Origin: Actinomycetota bacterium
Lineage (GTDB): Bacteria; Actinomycetota; Actinomycetes; Propionibacteriales; Propionibacteriaceae
Length of the DNA stretch: 64,000 nucleotides
Direction of reading: 5' to 3'
Assembly: GCA_020161755.1 (NCBI GenBank)
Contig: JAIUOS010000007.1
Coordinates: forward strand, 1 to 64,000
Position numbers and translations under genes: made by a program. The notes under the pieces are model-generated. The model ran no database searches, was not told the origin of the DNA, and saw only the letters and a program-made list of their open reading frames with translations. Position 1 is the stretch's first letter. Each line of letters begins with the position of its first letter. Positions 18,263-27,149 of the stretch are shown here, piece by piece.

Positions 18263-21200
18263 GTGGCCCACACGCCGCAGGACGTGAGGAACGGCGAGAA
18301 CCCCACCGATTTCGGAGCCAACGACTGGCTCATCGACGAAATGCGCGAACAGTTCCTCGCCGATCCCGCCTCCGTCGACCCCGCCTGGGTCGAGTACTTC
18401 ACCAGCCACGCCTCGGGCAACGGTGCGGGGCCGGACACGGCGTCACCGGCCGCCTCCGAGACCCCGGCTCCTGCCACGTCCGCCACCTCCCCCGCCACCG
18501 TGCCGCCGTCCGTCGTGAACGCCACCGTCGGCCCCGATTCGGCGCCGGCCGCCGCCCAGCCGGCCCCGCCGCCCGAACCCCCGTCCGCGGCCCCGTCCGG
18601 CGCTTCCGCCCCAGCGACGCCGGCCACGTCCGACGCCCCCACCCCCAGCCTCCAGTCGCGGCACCGTGTCTCCGACACCACCCCGGAGAGCCCCGGCTCC
18701 GGCCGCGGCGTCTCCCCCGACCGTCCGCGCACCCAGCCGGTGGTCGAGAAGGAGCAGACCGACCCCGTCCGCACTCCCCTGCGCGGCGCCCCGCTGCGCA
18801 CCGCGACCAACATGGACGCCTCGCTGGCGATGCCCACCGCGACCAGCGTCCGCGACGTCCCGATGAAGCTCGCCACCGACCAGCGCCAGATGATCAACGC
18901 CCATCTCGCCCGCTCCACCGGCGGCAAGGTCTCCTTCACCCACCTGATCGGCTGGGCGATGGTGCAGGCGCTGAAGGCCGTGCCCGAGATGAACAACTCC
19001 TACGAGGTCGTCGACGGCAAGGCGATGCTGGTCACCCCGCCGTCGATCAACCTCGGCCTGGCCATCGACATCAAGAAGCCGGACGGCACCCGCCAGCTCC
19101 TCGTGCCCAACATCAAGAACTGCGAGGACCTCAACTTCGCGCAGTTCTGGGCCGCCTACGAGGCCCTCGTCCGCAAGGCGCGCGACAATGCCCTCACCGT
19201 CGCCGATTTCGCCGGCACCACCGCGTCCCTCACCAACCCCGGCGGCCTGGGCACCAACCACTCGGTGCCGCGGCTGATGGCCGGCCAGGGCGTCATCCTC
19301 GGCGTCGGGTCGATCGACTACCCGCCGGAGTTCCAGGGCGCCAGCTCGGCGCGCATCAACGAGATCGGCGTCTCCACCGTCACCACGCTCACGTCCACCT
19401 ACGACCACCGGGTGATCCAGGGCGCGCAGTCCGGGGAGTTCCTGCGTCGCATCTCCGAACTGCTGCTCGGCAAACACGACTTCTACGACGAGATCTTCGA
19501 GTCGCTCCGTGTGCCCTACACCCCGATCCGCTGGGCCAACGACACCACGGACGACAAGTTCGGCTCGATCCCACGGAGCGCCCGGATCTTCTCCCTGATC
19601 AACGCCTACCGCAACCTCGGCCATTTCATGGCCGACATCGACCCGCTGGAGTTCCGCCAGCGCAGCCATCCCGAGCTCGCGCTGGAGTACCACGGCCTCA
19701 CCCTCTGGGACCTCGACCGCGAGTTCCCGGTCGGCAGCTTCGGTAACCACTCCGGCGAGGTCGCGACCCTGCGCGACATCCTCGCCATGCTGCGCGGCTC
19801 CTATTGCCGCACCGTCGGCGTCGAGTACATGCACATCTCCGACAACGAGCAGCGCAGCTGGATCCAGGAGCGCTTCGAGCGTCCGTTCGTGCCGTGGCCG
19901 CGCGAGGAGCACCTCCGCATCCTCGACAAGCTCAACGAGGCGGAGATCTTCGAGACCTTCCTCCAGACCAAATTCGTCGGCCAGAAGCGGTTCTCCCTCG
20001 AGGGCGGCGAGTCCACGATCGTGTTCCTGGACGAGCTGTGCGAGCGCGCGGCCGACGACAGCATCGACGAGGCCATCATCGGCATGCCGCACCGCGGCCG
20101 GCTGAACGTGCTCGCCAACATCGTCGGCAAGTCGTACGGCCAGATCTTCCGCGAGTTCCAGGGCAACTACGACCCGCGGCTGTCCACCGGCTCAGGGGAC
20201 GTGAAGTACCACCTCGGCTCCGAGGGCCAGTTCACCGCGGCCAGCGGCAAGACCCTCAAGACCTCGGTGGCCGCCAACCCGTCCCACCTCGAGGCCGTCG
20301 ACCCTGTGGTCGAGGGCATCGCCCGCGCCAAGATCGACCGGGTCGGCAAGGTGCCCGGCTGGCCCGTCCTGCCGATCCTGCTGCACGGCGACGCCGCGTT
20401 CGCCGGCCAGGGCGTGGTGTACGAGACCCTCCAGATGAGCCAGCTGCGCGCGTACAAGACCGGCGGCACCGTCCACCTGGTCGTGAACAACCAGGTCGGG
20501 TTCACCACCGCCCCGATCGAGTCCCGCTCGTCCACCTACTGCACGGACGTGGCCAAGGCCATCCAGGCCCCGGTCTTCCATGTGAACGGCGACGACCCCG
20601 AGGCGGTCGCCCGGGTCGCGCAGGTCGCCTTCGACTTCCGCCAGCGGTTCGCCAAGGACGTCGTGGTCGACCTCGTCTGCTACCGGCGCCGCGGCCACAA
20701 CGAGGGCGACGACCCGAGCTTCACCCAGCCGCTGATGTACGACCTGATCGAGCAGAAGCGCAGCGTCCGCAAGCTCTACACCGAGGCGCTGATCGGACGT
20801 GGCGACATCTCCACCGACGACGCCGAGCAGGTCATCGCCCGGTTCCGCGAGCGGCTGGAGGGCGTGTTCCGCGAGGTCCGCGAGGCCACCGACACCGAGG
20901 ACACCACCTACCGGCGGGTGCCGTACTACCCGGCCAAGCTCGGCAAGGACCGCGGCACCGCGATCACCCCCGAGCAGATGGAGGCGGTCGCAAAGGCCCA
21001 CCTCACCTTCCCGGCGGGCTTCACCGTGCACCCCAAGGTGCTGCCGCAGCTCGAACGCCGCGCCGAGAGCATCCGCAACGGCCCCATCGACTGGGCGACC
21101 GGCGAACTGCTGGCGTTCGGCTCCCTGCTGATGGAGGGACGCCCCGTCCGCCTCGTCGGCCAGGACAGCCGTCGCGGCACGTTCAGCCAGCGGTTCGCCG

Positions 21201-22132
21201 CGGTGATCGACCGGGTGACCAACCGTGCCTACGTGCCGCTCAAGCACCTGTCGCCCGACCAGGGCGCGTTCCACGTGTTCGACTCGCTGCTGAGTGAGTA
21301 CGCGTCGATGGGCTTCGAGTACGGGTACTCGGTGGCCGCGCCCGAGGCGCTGGTCTGCTGGGAGGGCCAGTTCGGCGACTTCGCCAACGGCGCCCAGACC
21401 ATCGCGGACGAGTTCATCGCCGCCGGCAACGCCAAGTGGACGCAGAAGTCGGGCGTCGTGCTGCTGCTCCCCCACGGTTACGAGGGCCAGGGGCCCGACC
21501 ACTCCTCGGCCCGCATCGAGCGGTGGCTGACGCTGTGCTCGGAGGGTGCGCTGGCGGTCTGCCAGCCGTCCACGCCGGCCAGCTACTTCCACCTGCTGCG
21601 CACGCACGCCTACGTGAACTGGCACCGTCCCGTGGTCATCGCCACGCCGAAGTCGATGCTGCGTTCGAAGATGGCGATGTCGCCGGTCTCGGAGTTCACC
21701 CAGGGACGCTGGCAGCCCGCGATGGGCGACCCCACGATCACCGACCCGTCGGCGGTCAAGCGCATCGTGCTGTGCTCGGGCAAGATCCGCTGGGAGCTGG
21801 TGCAGGCCCGCACCGAGGCCGGCCTCGACGGGCAGGTGGCGATCATGCCGCTGGAGCGGCTGTACCCGTTGCCGGCCCGCGAACTGGCCGCCGAGCTGTC
21901 GAAGTACCCGCAGGTCACCGACATCCGCTGGGCACAGGACGAGCCGGAGAACCAGGGTGCCTGGTGGTTCCTGCAACTGCACCTGCCGGCCGCGGTGGCC
22001 GCATTCCTGCCCGGGTACGACCTGAAGCTGACCGGCGTGACCCGGCCGGCGGCGTCCGCGCCTTCGGTGGGTTCGGTGAAGGTCCACCAGGCGCAGGAGG
22101 CCGACCTGCTCGCACGGGCCTTGGCCGACTGA
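18263..22132 (+). CDS. kgd: Multifunctional 2-oxoglutarate metabolism enzyme (E1o/E2o-like, carboligase)
   Basis: 1289 residues. A short E1-type N-terminal helix (residues 1-40, DWLIDEMREQFLADP) is joined by a Pro/Ala/Thr linker (about 55-165) to an acyltransferase catalytic domain (about 170-400, STYDHRVIQGAQSGEFL with catalytic His). The full thiamine-diphosphate E1 follows (about 430-1289, GMPHRGRLNVLANIVG and HGDAAFAGQG). This is the actinobacterial fusion that works with E2p and E3 as 2-oxoglutarate dehydrogenase and lacks its own lipoyl domain. GTG start with AGAAGG upstream. DUF6104 overlaps its stop codon. Confidence 0.96.
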   Translation: MAHTPQDVRNGENPTDFGANDWLIDEMREQFLADPASVDPAWVEYFTSHASGNGAGPDTASPAASETPAPATSATSPATVPPSVVNATVGPDSAPAAAQPAPPPEPPSAAPSGASAPATPATSDAPTPSLQSRHRVSDTTPESPGSGRGVSPDRPRTQPVVEKEQTDPVRTPLRGAPLRTATNMDASLAMPTATSVRDVPMKLATDQRQMINAHLARSTGGKVSFTHLIGWAMVQALKAVPEMNNSYEVVDGKAMLVTPPSINLGLAIDIKKPDGTRQLLVPNIKNCEDLNFAQFWAAYEALVRKARDNALTVADFAGTTASLTNPGGLGTNHSVPRLMAGQGVILGVGSIDYPPEFQGASSARINEIGVSTVTTLTSTYDHRVIQGAQSGEFLRRISELLLGKHDFYDEIFESLRVPYTPIRWANDTTDDKFGSIPRSARIFSLINAYRNLGHFMADIDPLEFRQRSHPELALEYHGLTLWDLDREFPVGSFGNHSGEVATLRDILAMLRGSYCRTVGVEYMHISDNEQRSWIQERFERPFVPWPREEHLRILDKLNEAEIFETFLQTKFVGQKRFSLEGGESTIVFLDELCERAADDSIDEAIIGMPHRGRLNVLANIVGKSYGQIFREFQGNYDPRLSTGSGDVKYHLGSEGQFTAASGKTLKTSVAANPSHLEAVDPVVEGIARAKIDRVGKVPGWPVLPILLHGDAAFAGQGVVYETLQMSQLRAYKTGGTVHLVVNNQVGFTTAPIESRSSTYCTDVAKAIQAPVFHVNGDDPEAVARVAQVAFDFRQRFAKDVVVDLVCYRRRGHNEGDDPSFTQPLMYDLIEQKRSVRKLYTEALIGRGDISTDDAEQVIARFRERLEGVFREVREATDTEDTTYRRVPYYPAKLGKDRGTAITPEQMEAVAKAHLTFPAGFTVHPKVLPQLERRAESIRNGPIDWATGELLAFGSLLMEGRPVRLVGQDSRRGTFSQRFAAVIDRVTNRAYVPLKHLSPDQGAFHVFDSLLSEYASMGFEYGYSVAAPEALVCWEGQFGDFANGAQTIADEFIAAGNAKWTQKSGVVLLLPHGYEGQGPDHSSARIERWLTLCSEGALAVCQPSTPASYFHLLRTHAYVNWHRPVVIATPKSMLRSKMAMSPVSEFTQGRWQPAMGDPTITDPSAVKRIVLCSGKIRWELVQARTEAGLDGQVAIMPLERLYPLPARELAAELSKYPQVTDIRWAQDEPENQGAWWFLQLHLPAAVAAFLPGYDLKLTGVTRPAASAPSVGSVKVHQAQEADLLARALAD

Positions 22133-22308
22133 TGTACTTCACCGACCGAGGCATCGAGGAGCTGGCCGACCGGCGTGGTGAGGAGGAGGTCAGCCTGGCC
22201 TGGCTGTCCGAAAAGCTGAGCCTGTTCGTCGACCTCTACCCGGAGCACGAGAATGCCGTCGAGCGCCTGGCCACCTGGCTGGCGCGACTCGACGACGAGG
22301 AGGACTGA
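22132..22308 (+). CDS. DUF6104-type small protein
   Basis: 58 residues, acidic, starting MYFTDRGIEELADRR. The A of its ATG is the last base of the kgd stop (TGATG), indicating coupling. Small proteins of this sequence accompany kgd in many actinobacteria. No catalytic motif. The leucine-rich middle (LAWLSEKLSLFVDLYP) suggests a helical partner-binding protein. A regulatory or assembly role for Kgd is only inference. Confidence 0.82.
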   Translation: MYFTDRGIEELADRRGEEEVSLAWLSEKLSLFVDLYPEHENAVERLATWLARLDDEED

Positions 22309-22310
22309 CC

Positions 22311-23447
22311 GTGCTCACCGAGCAGGCTGCTGACGCTTTCGCGTCCCTGACCGGCAAGGCCCCCGAAGGGGTCTGGACCGCACCGGGACGCATCAACCTG
22401 ATCGGCGAGCACACCGACTACAACGACGGCTTCGTGCTGCCGTTCGCGTTGCCGCACGCCGCGTACCTGGCCGCGTCCCAACGCACCGACGGACGCTGGC
22501 GCCTCCGCTCGGTCGACCTCGACGACACCGTCGAACTGGGGCCCGACGACCTCGTCCCGGGCTCCCCGGGCTGGCACTCCTACCTCGCCGGCGTGGTGTG
22601 GGCGCTGCGGCAGGCCGGTCACGACGTGGCCGGGGCCGACCTCGTGCTGACCTCGGACGTGCCGCTCGGCGCGGGCCTGTCGTCGTCGGCCGCCATCGAG
22701 TGCGCGGCGCTGGCCGCCCTCGCCGACCTCAACGGGCTCGAGATCGAGCCGCTCGATCGCGCCAAGCTGGCCCGGGTGGCCGAGAACGCCTACGTGGGTG
22801 CCCCGACCGGGCTGCTCGACCAGGCCGCGTCCACGCTCTGCGTCGCCGACCACGCGCTGTTCCTCGACTGCCGCAGCTTCGAGCACCAGCAGGTGCCGCT
22901 CGCCGTCGGGGCGGCCGGGCTGGAGATCCTGGTGATCGACACCCGCACCCGGCACAGCCACGTCGACGGCGAGTACGCCGCCCGGCGGGCGAGCTGCGAG
23001 GAGGCGTGCCGCCTCCTCGGTGTTCCCGCGCTCCGCGACGTCACCGACCTGGACGCGGCGCTGGCGCAGCTGCCCGAACTGATCGGACGTCGCACCCGCC
23101 ACGTGGTGACCGAGGACCAGCGCGTGCTGGACGCAATGACCGCGCTCGCCGAGGACGACTACGCCGAGCTCGGGCGACTGATGACGGCCTCGCACGCGTC
23201 CATGCGGGACGACTACGAGATCACCGAGGCCAGCGTCGACCTGGCCGTGGAGACGGCCCTGGCCGCCGGTGCGCTCGGCGCCCGGATGACCGGCGGCGGC
23301 TTCGGCGGCTGCGTGCTGGCGCTGGTGGCTGCCGACCGGGTCGAGGAGACGTCCGCGGCGGTGGCGCAGGCGTTCGCCGATGCCGGGCACGAGGCCCCGG
23401 TCACCTTCCTTGCTCGCCCGTCGGACGGGGCTCGTCGGCTTCGCTGA
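22311..23447 (+). CDS. galK: Galactokinase
   Basis: GHMP kinase phosphorylating galactose at C1, first step of the Leloir pathway. 378 residues with GRINLIGEHTDYNDGFVLP, the ATP-binding PLGAGLSSSAAIECAAL and the C-terminal TGGGFGGCVLALV. GTG start 2 nt after the DUF6104 stop, with GAGGAGGA upstream. No other galactose gene is nearby, so it may function alone or be completed elsewhere. Its last 47 nt overlap a convergent membrane-protein gene. Confidence 0.94.
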   Translation: MLTEQAADAFASLTGKAPEGVWTAPGRINLIGEHTDYNDGFVLPFALPHAAYLAASQRTDGRWRLRSVDLDDTVELGPDDLVPGSPGWHSYLAGVVWALRQAGHDVAGADLVLTSDVPLGAGLSSSAAIECAALAALADLNGLEIEPLDRAKLARVAENAYVGAPTGLLDQAASTLCVADHALFLDCRSFEHQQVPLAVGAAGLEILVIDTRTRHSHVDGEYAARRASCEEACRLLGVPALRDVTDLDAALAQLPELIGRRTRHVVTEDQRVLDAMTALAEDDYAELGRLMTASHASMRDDYEITEASVDLAVETALAAGALGARMTGGGFGGCVLALVAADRVEETSAAVAQAFADAGHEAPVTFLARPSDGARRLR

Positions 23448-23820
23448 CGTCGCCGTTGCGTCGCAGGTGCAGGGCACGGCTGGTGGCGGGAAGCGCCGCG
23501 GCGACCGCCGTGACCGCACAGACCACGACCGCCGCCCACATCCAGGGCGCCGACCCGGTGAACGTCCAGGCGGCCGCGACGTTGAGCAGCGACAGGGCGA
23601 GGACGGGGCCGCGTCCGAACAGGCTCAGGCTCCACAACCCCCAGGTGGAGACCAGCAGGAGCGCGCCGTAGACCAGGAGGGCGACACCGACGCCGCCGCT
23701 GAACGTGCCGTGGCCGGAGAAGAGCGCCACCACGGCCAGGACGAGCACCGCGAGCGCCGAGACCCCGGCGCCCACGACCGCGACCACGAGGGCGGCGGGG
23801 CGGTGGTCGGAGGGCGGCAC
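23401..23820 (-). CDS. Four-helix membrane protein, function unknown
   Basis: 139 residues beginning at GTG 23820 (V-PPSDHRPAALVV) with four hydrophobic segments and a charged C-terminal tail (RRNGDVSEADEPRPTGEQGR). The C-terminus overlaps galK tail-to-tail by 47 nt. Hydrophobicity and frame length support coding, but no family is recognised. Confidence 0.6.
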   Translation of the reverse strand: MPPSDHRPAALVVAVVGAGVSALAVLVLAVVALFSGHGTFSGGVGVALLVYGALLLVSTWGLWSLSLFGRGPVLALSLLNVAAAWTFTGSAPWMWAAVVVCAVTAVAAALPATSRALHLRRNGDVSEADEPRPTGEQGR

Positions 23821-23931
23821 GCGGCCAGCGTAGCGCCGTCCGCGGACGCGTCCGTGCAGGTGGTGTGAGCGCCCCACACCACATCCGCAATGCCCGGGCG
23901 GAATATGCGGCGGGATCTTGTGCTGGCGAGC

Positions 23932-23983
23932 TAGAGTTGTCAGTCTGGACACCGGGCGTGGGCTCCTACCGCTACGCCCGGTG
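23932..23983 (+). promoter_or_regulatory. Predicted -10 box and leader inverted repeat of wblE
   Basis: TAGAGT at 23932-23937 is a likely -10, predicting a leader of about 97 nt. Immediately inside that leader lies a perfect 10-bp inverted repeat (CACCGGGCGT at 23950-23959, its complement at 23974-23983, 14-nt loop). It could be an operator or an RNA hairpin controlling the WhiB-like gene. Confidence 0.45.
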
Positions 23984-24040
23984 ACGTCTGCTTGGGCCTA
24001 CCGCCACTACGCGACCCACCTACTCAAGGAGTGTTACTTC

Positions 24041-24292
24041 ATGGACTGGCGCCACAGGGCTGCCTGCCTCACCGAGGACCCGGAGCTGTTCTTCCCCATC
24101 GGCAACACCGGGCCGGCCCTGATGCAGATTGCCGAAGCCAAGAAGGTCTGCCGCCGCTGCGAGGTGCGCGAGGCCTGCCTGCAGTGGGCGCTGGATGCCG
24201 GACAGGACCATGGAGTCTGGGGTGGCCTCAGCGAGGACGAGCGTCGCGCCATGAAGCGCCGCGCCGCCCGGATGCGGGTCCGCAACAGCTGA
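24041..24292 (+). CDS. whiB1: WhiB-family iron-sulfur transcriptional regulator (WhiB1/WblE type)
   Basis: 83 residues. The four [4Fe-4S] ligands are Cys9, Cys37, Cys40 and Cys46, followed by the GVWGG turn and a basic tail (KRRAARMRVRN). The sequence MDWRHRAAC...EDPELFFPIGN is the WhiB1/WblE signature. That protein binds the primary sigma factor and senses nitric oxide in mycobacteria. The ATG at 24041 follows AAGGAG. Neighbour pdtaS is convergent, as whiB1 and pdtaS are in M. tuberculosis. Confidence 0.95.
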   Translation: MDWRHRAACLTEDPELFFPIGNTGPALMQIAEAKKVCRRCEVREACLQWALDAGQDHGVWGGLSEDERRAMKRRAARMRVRNS

Positions 24293-24303
24293 CCCACCCC
24301 TCC

Positions 24304-24374
24304 ACGGACCGAGTTGGGGACGGTTCCTATCTCGGTCCGGGACCGAGATAGGAACCGTCCCCGTTTCGGTCCGT
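24304..24374. terminator. 71-nt palindrome between convergent wblE and pdtaS
   Basis: Inner arms 24316-24338 and 24340-24362 are perfectly complementary (23 bp, one central base). Outer 9-bp arms (ACGGACCGA and its complement) flank them after a 3-nt mismatch. The location between two stop codons fits a bidirectional terminator. The 12-mer GGAACCGTCCCC inside it also occurs at 54525-54536, so it may belong to a dispersed repeat family. Confidence 0.75.
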
Positions 24375-24380
24375 TCGGGG

Positions 24381-25832
24381 TCAGATCAGGGGGACGCGGA
24401 CGGTGGCCGTCGTCGCGGCGGCGTCCGAGGCCAGCGTGAACGTGCCGCCCAGGTCGGCGACCAGCGTGCTGACGATCGACAGGCCCAGGCTGGTCGAACT
24501 CGTGATCGTGAACCCCTCAGGCAGTGGCTCGCCGAAGTTGCGCACCTCCACCACCAGCTCGCCGTCCTGCTGGAGCGGACGGACCAGGACCTCGCCCGAC
24601 TGCTCGCGCAGGCCGTGCTCGACGGCGTTCTGGCAGAGCTCGGTGAGCACCAGGGACAGGCTGGTGGCCACGTCCGCCGGCACGTAGCCGAACGAGCCCT
24701 CGCGCACCATCCGCACCTTGCCGCCGGTGGCCGCGACGTCGCCGACCATGCGCAGCAGCCGGTCGGCCACGTCGTCGAACTTCACCGCGGAGTCGAACGC
24801 CTGGCTGAGGATCTCGTGCACCACCGCGATGGCGGCCACCCGCTTCATGGCGTCGTTGAGCGCACCCTTGGCCTCCGGCGAGGAGATCCGGCGGGCCTGG
24901 AGGCGCAGCAGCGCGGCCACCGTCTGGAGGTTGTTCTTCACGCGGTGGTGGATCTCGCGGATCGTCGCGTCCTTCGTCACGAGCTGGCGCTCGCGGGAGC
25001 GCAACTCGGTGGTGTCGCGGCACATCACCAGCAGCCCGTCCGGGCCGTCCTCGTTCGACAGCGGCAGCACCCGCAGTCGGACGTTGGCCGAGCTGGTCTC
25101 CAGGTCGAGCTCGGCAGAGCCGCGTCCGACCAGGCTCGCGGCCATCGGACGGTCGACCGGCAGGCGCTCCATGAGCAACGAGCGGGTGATCGCGACGAAA
25201 TCCTCGCCGTAGAGGTCGCTGGTCAGGCCGAGCCTGCGGTAGGCGCTCAGGGCGTTGGGGCTGGCATAGGCGATCAGGCCGGACGGGCTGACCCGGATCA
25301 TGCCGTCCCCGACCCGCGGGGAGACCCACGGCACCCGTCGGTCGCCGCCGAGCGGGAACTGGTGGCGGTGCACCATGCCGGCGATGACCTGCGCAGCCTC
25401 CAGGTAGGCGTCCTCCAGGGCGCCGGGCGCCCGCACACCCATCTGGTTGGTGTGCATCTCCACGACGGCGAGCACGCCGTCCTTCCAGAGGATCGGGATC
25501 GCCTGGACGTCGACGGGGATGCCCGCGTGCAGCTTGTTGCCGCTGGTGTGGCTGATCTCCTGGGACAGGTACGCCTCGGTGACCAGGTGCTCGGCGTCGT
25601 AGGCGATCTCCTCGCCCACCACGTCGTCCTCCAGCGAGGTCGGGCCGGTGGTGGGACGCACCTGCGCGCACGCCCAGAACACGTTGTCGTCGGCGTCCGG
25701 CACCCACAGGATCAGGTCCGCGAAAGCGAGGTCGGCCAGCAAGGACCATTCGTCAACGAGCTGGGTCAGCCACTTGCGGTCCTCGTCCTCGAGCACGCAA
25801 TGGCCGGCGATGACCTGCTCCATCGTCTGCAT
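24381..25832 (-). CDS. pdtaS: PdtaS-type sensor histidine kinase
   Basis: Cytosolic histidine kinase with GAF-like (about 1-150), PAS-like (about 170-275) and HisKA_2 domains. The phosphoacceptor region reads IREIHHRVKNNLQTVAALLRLQARR-like (about 288-312), followed by an HATPase with ELCQNAVEHGL and SLGLSIVSTLV. No transmembrane segment. In mycobacteria PdtaS phosphorylates the ANTAR antiterminator PdtaR and responds to copper and nitric oxide. Start taken at ATG 25832 with GGGTGG upstream; a GTG at 25841 is possible. No response regulator gene is adjacent. Confidence 0.9.
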   Translation of the reverse strand: MQTMEQVIAGHCVLEDEDRKWLTQLVDEWSLLADLAFADLILWVPDADDNVFWACAQVRPTTGPTSLEDDVVGEEIAYDAEHLVTEAYLSQEISHTSGNKLHAGIPVDVQAIPILWKDGVLAVVEMHTNQMGVRAPGALEDAYLEAAQVIAGMVHRHQFPLGGDRRVPWVSPRVGDGMIRVSPSGLIAYASPNALSAYRRLGLTSDLYGEDFVAITRSLLMERLPVDRPMAASLVGRGSAELDLETSSANVRLRVLPLSNEDGPDGLLVMCRDTTELRSRERQLVTKDATIREIHHRVKNNLQTVAALLRLQARRISSPEAKGALNDAMKRVAAIAVVHEILSQAFDSAVKFDDVADRLLRMVGDVAATGGKVRMVREGSFGYVPADVATSLSLVLTELCQNAVEHGLREQSGEVLVRPLQQDGELVVEVRNFGEPLPEGFTITSSTSLGLSIVSTLVADLGGTFTLASDAAATTATVRVPLI

Positions 25833-25938
25833 GTCCGCCACCCTACTGAGTCGGGCTGGACCCTCCGCTCACCGGCTGGCAGAATGGGTCCTCGCGCCGA
25901 CCGGCGCGCACGGACTTCACGACTTTGAGGAGACCACG

Positions 25939-26013
25939 ATGGGTAAGGGTGGCCGTAAGCGCCGTTCCCGCAGGAAGAGCGCTGCTAACCACGGCAAGCG
26001 CCCGAACGCCTGA
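25939..26013 (+). CDS. Ribosomal protein bL37 (24 residues)
   Basis: The ATG at 25939 encodes MGKGGRKRRSRRKSAANHGK plus RPNA, matching the tiny highly basic bL37 protein seen in mycobacterial 50S structures, whose C-terminal half NHGKRPNA is invariant. It has an excellent GAGGAG 7 nt upstream and a terminator 25 nt downstream, so it is a free-standing gene. It is easily missed because of its length. Confidence 0.88.
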   Translation: MGKGGRKRRSRRKSAANHGKRPNA

Positions 26014-26037
26014 GGATCGCCGCCGGAATTGACACTG

Positions 26038-26061
26038 AGCCCCCGCCATTCGGCGGGGGCT
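26038..26061 (+). terminator. Rho-independent terminator of bL37
   Basis: AGCCCCCGCC (26038-26047) pairs with GGCGGGGGCT (26052-26061) around a 4-nt loop, followed by TCGTGCGTT. 25 nt after the bL37 stop. Confidence 0.85.
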
Positions 26062-26150
26062 TCGTGCGTTCCGTGGCACACTCACGGTCCAGAGGAGCGA
26101 GCGCCAGCGAGCGTCACGAGGGGCCGCCCGGCCCGACGGCGGTGCCTCGA

Positions 26151-26411
26151 TCAGGTGGTCTCGGTGATGATCACCGTACGGGTGTAGATCGCGCGGACGC
26201 GCAGGCGCAGGGTCTCGGGCGCCTTCTCGGCGCTGCAGCACCGGCGGATCAGCAGGCGCATCACGTCCTCGACCTGGTAATGGTCCAGACAGGGCTCGCA
26301 CGCCATCAGGTGCTCACGGATCTCGTCGGCCTCGGCCGCGCTGAGTTCCTTGTCGTGGAACTCGTACAGGTGGCGCAGCACCTCGGTGCAGTCCTCGAAC
26401 TCAGGCCTCAT
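26151..26411 (-). CDS. rshA: Zinc-binding anti-sigma factor (RsrA/RshA, mycothiol system)
   Basis: 86 residues carrying the ZAS motif His34-xxx-Cys38-xx-Cys41 (HLMACEPC), with further cysteines Cys8 and the pair CC near 58-59. These redox-active anti-sigma factors hold SigR/SigH and release it on disulfide stress. The ATG overlaps the end of the sigma gene by 11 nt, so both are made together. The gene pair is placed as in M. tuberculosis sigH-rshA. Confidence 0.93.
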   Translation of the reverse strand: MRPEFEDCTEVLRHLYEFHDKELSAAEADEIREHLMACEPCLDHYQVEDVMRLLIRRCCSAEKAPETLRLRVRAIYTRTVIITETT

Positions 26412-27111
26412 GGTCGCCCCCGATCAGGCCGTGCTCGCGCGCGAAGTCGGCCAGCGACGTCCGCAGCTGGTTGCGTCCGCGGTTCAGCCGGGACATCACC
26501 GTGCCGATCGGGGTGCCCATGATCTCGGCGATCTCCTTGTAGGAGAAGCCCTCGACATCAGCCAGGTACACGGCCAGCCGGAAGTCGGGCGCCAGCGCGT
26601 TCATCGCGTCCGTCACCGCCGAGTGCGGCATCCGGTCGAGCGCCTCCATCTCGGCCGAGCGCAGCCCGGTGGACGTGTGCGCCTCGGCCCGCGCGAGCTG
26701 CCAGTCCTCGACCTCCTGGCCGGAGGTCTGCGGCTGGCGCTGCTTCTTGCGGTAGCTGTTGATGAAAGTGTTGGTCAGGATCCGGTACAGCCAGGCCTTC
26801 AGGTTCGTCCCCGGCGTGAACTGGTGGAACGACGCGTACGCCTTGGCGAAGGTCTCCTGCACCAGGTCCTCGGCGTCAGTCGGGTTGCGGGTCATCCGCA
26901 GGGCCGCGCCGTAGAGCTGGTCGAGGTAGGCCAGGGCCTCGGTCTCGAACCGTTCGGCGCGCTCGGCGTCGGTCTCCGGAACATCGAGGTCCGGGACGTC
27001 GAGGGTGGTGTCCTCGGGAGTGGTTGGCAGGTTCATCGCGAACGAGCCTAGCCGTTCCCGCAGTCCGTCCCCGGGTACGCGGGTCCGCACCGCCGGGTCG
27101 AGCGTCGCCAT
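26401..27111 (-). CDS. sigR: RNA polymerase ECF sigma factor SigR/SigH
   Basis: Redox/heat-stress sigma factor controlling thioredoxin and mycothiol genes in actinobacteria. Region 2 reads [27 protein letters not shown], with the hallmark [24 protein letters not shown]; region 4 reads [26 protein letters not shown]. The ATG at 27111 (236 residues) or GTG at 27114 lies about 8-10 nt after the predicted -10, so the transcript may be leaderless. A shorter start (MNLPTTPED, 27036) would match the usual protein length better. Followed by its anti-sigma factor. Confidence 0.94.
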   Translation of the reverse strand: MATLDPAVRTRVPGDGLRERLGSFAMNLPTTPEDTTLDVPDLDVPETDAERAERFETEALAYLDQLYGAALRMTRNPTDAEDLVQETFAKAYASFHQFTPGTNLKAWLYRILTNTFINSYRKKQRQPQTSGQEVEDWQLARAEAHTSTGLRSAEMEALDRMPHSAVTDAMNALAPDFRLAVYLADVEGFSYKEIAEIMGTPIGTVMSRLNRGRNQLRTSLADFAREHGLIGGDHEA

Positions 27112-27122
27112 CACGCCCTTTC

Positions 27123-27149
27123 AACGGGTGGGACGGTGGTGATTATTCC
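27123..27149 (-). promoter_or_regulatory. SigR/SigH-type promoter upstream of sigR
   Basis: On the minus strand GGAAT (27149-27145) and GTTG (27125-27122) are 19 nt apart, matching the GGAAT-N18/19-GTT consensus of SigR/SigH promoters. This predicts autoregulation. The element lies inside the 3' end of the SRAP gene. Confidence 0.7.

Noticed and set aside
22598..23671. 357-codon plus-strand frame over galK
   Set aside because: Arg/Gly-rich shadow in a second frame of galK; the galactokinase motifs are in the other frame.
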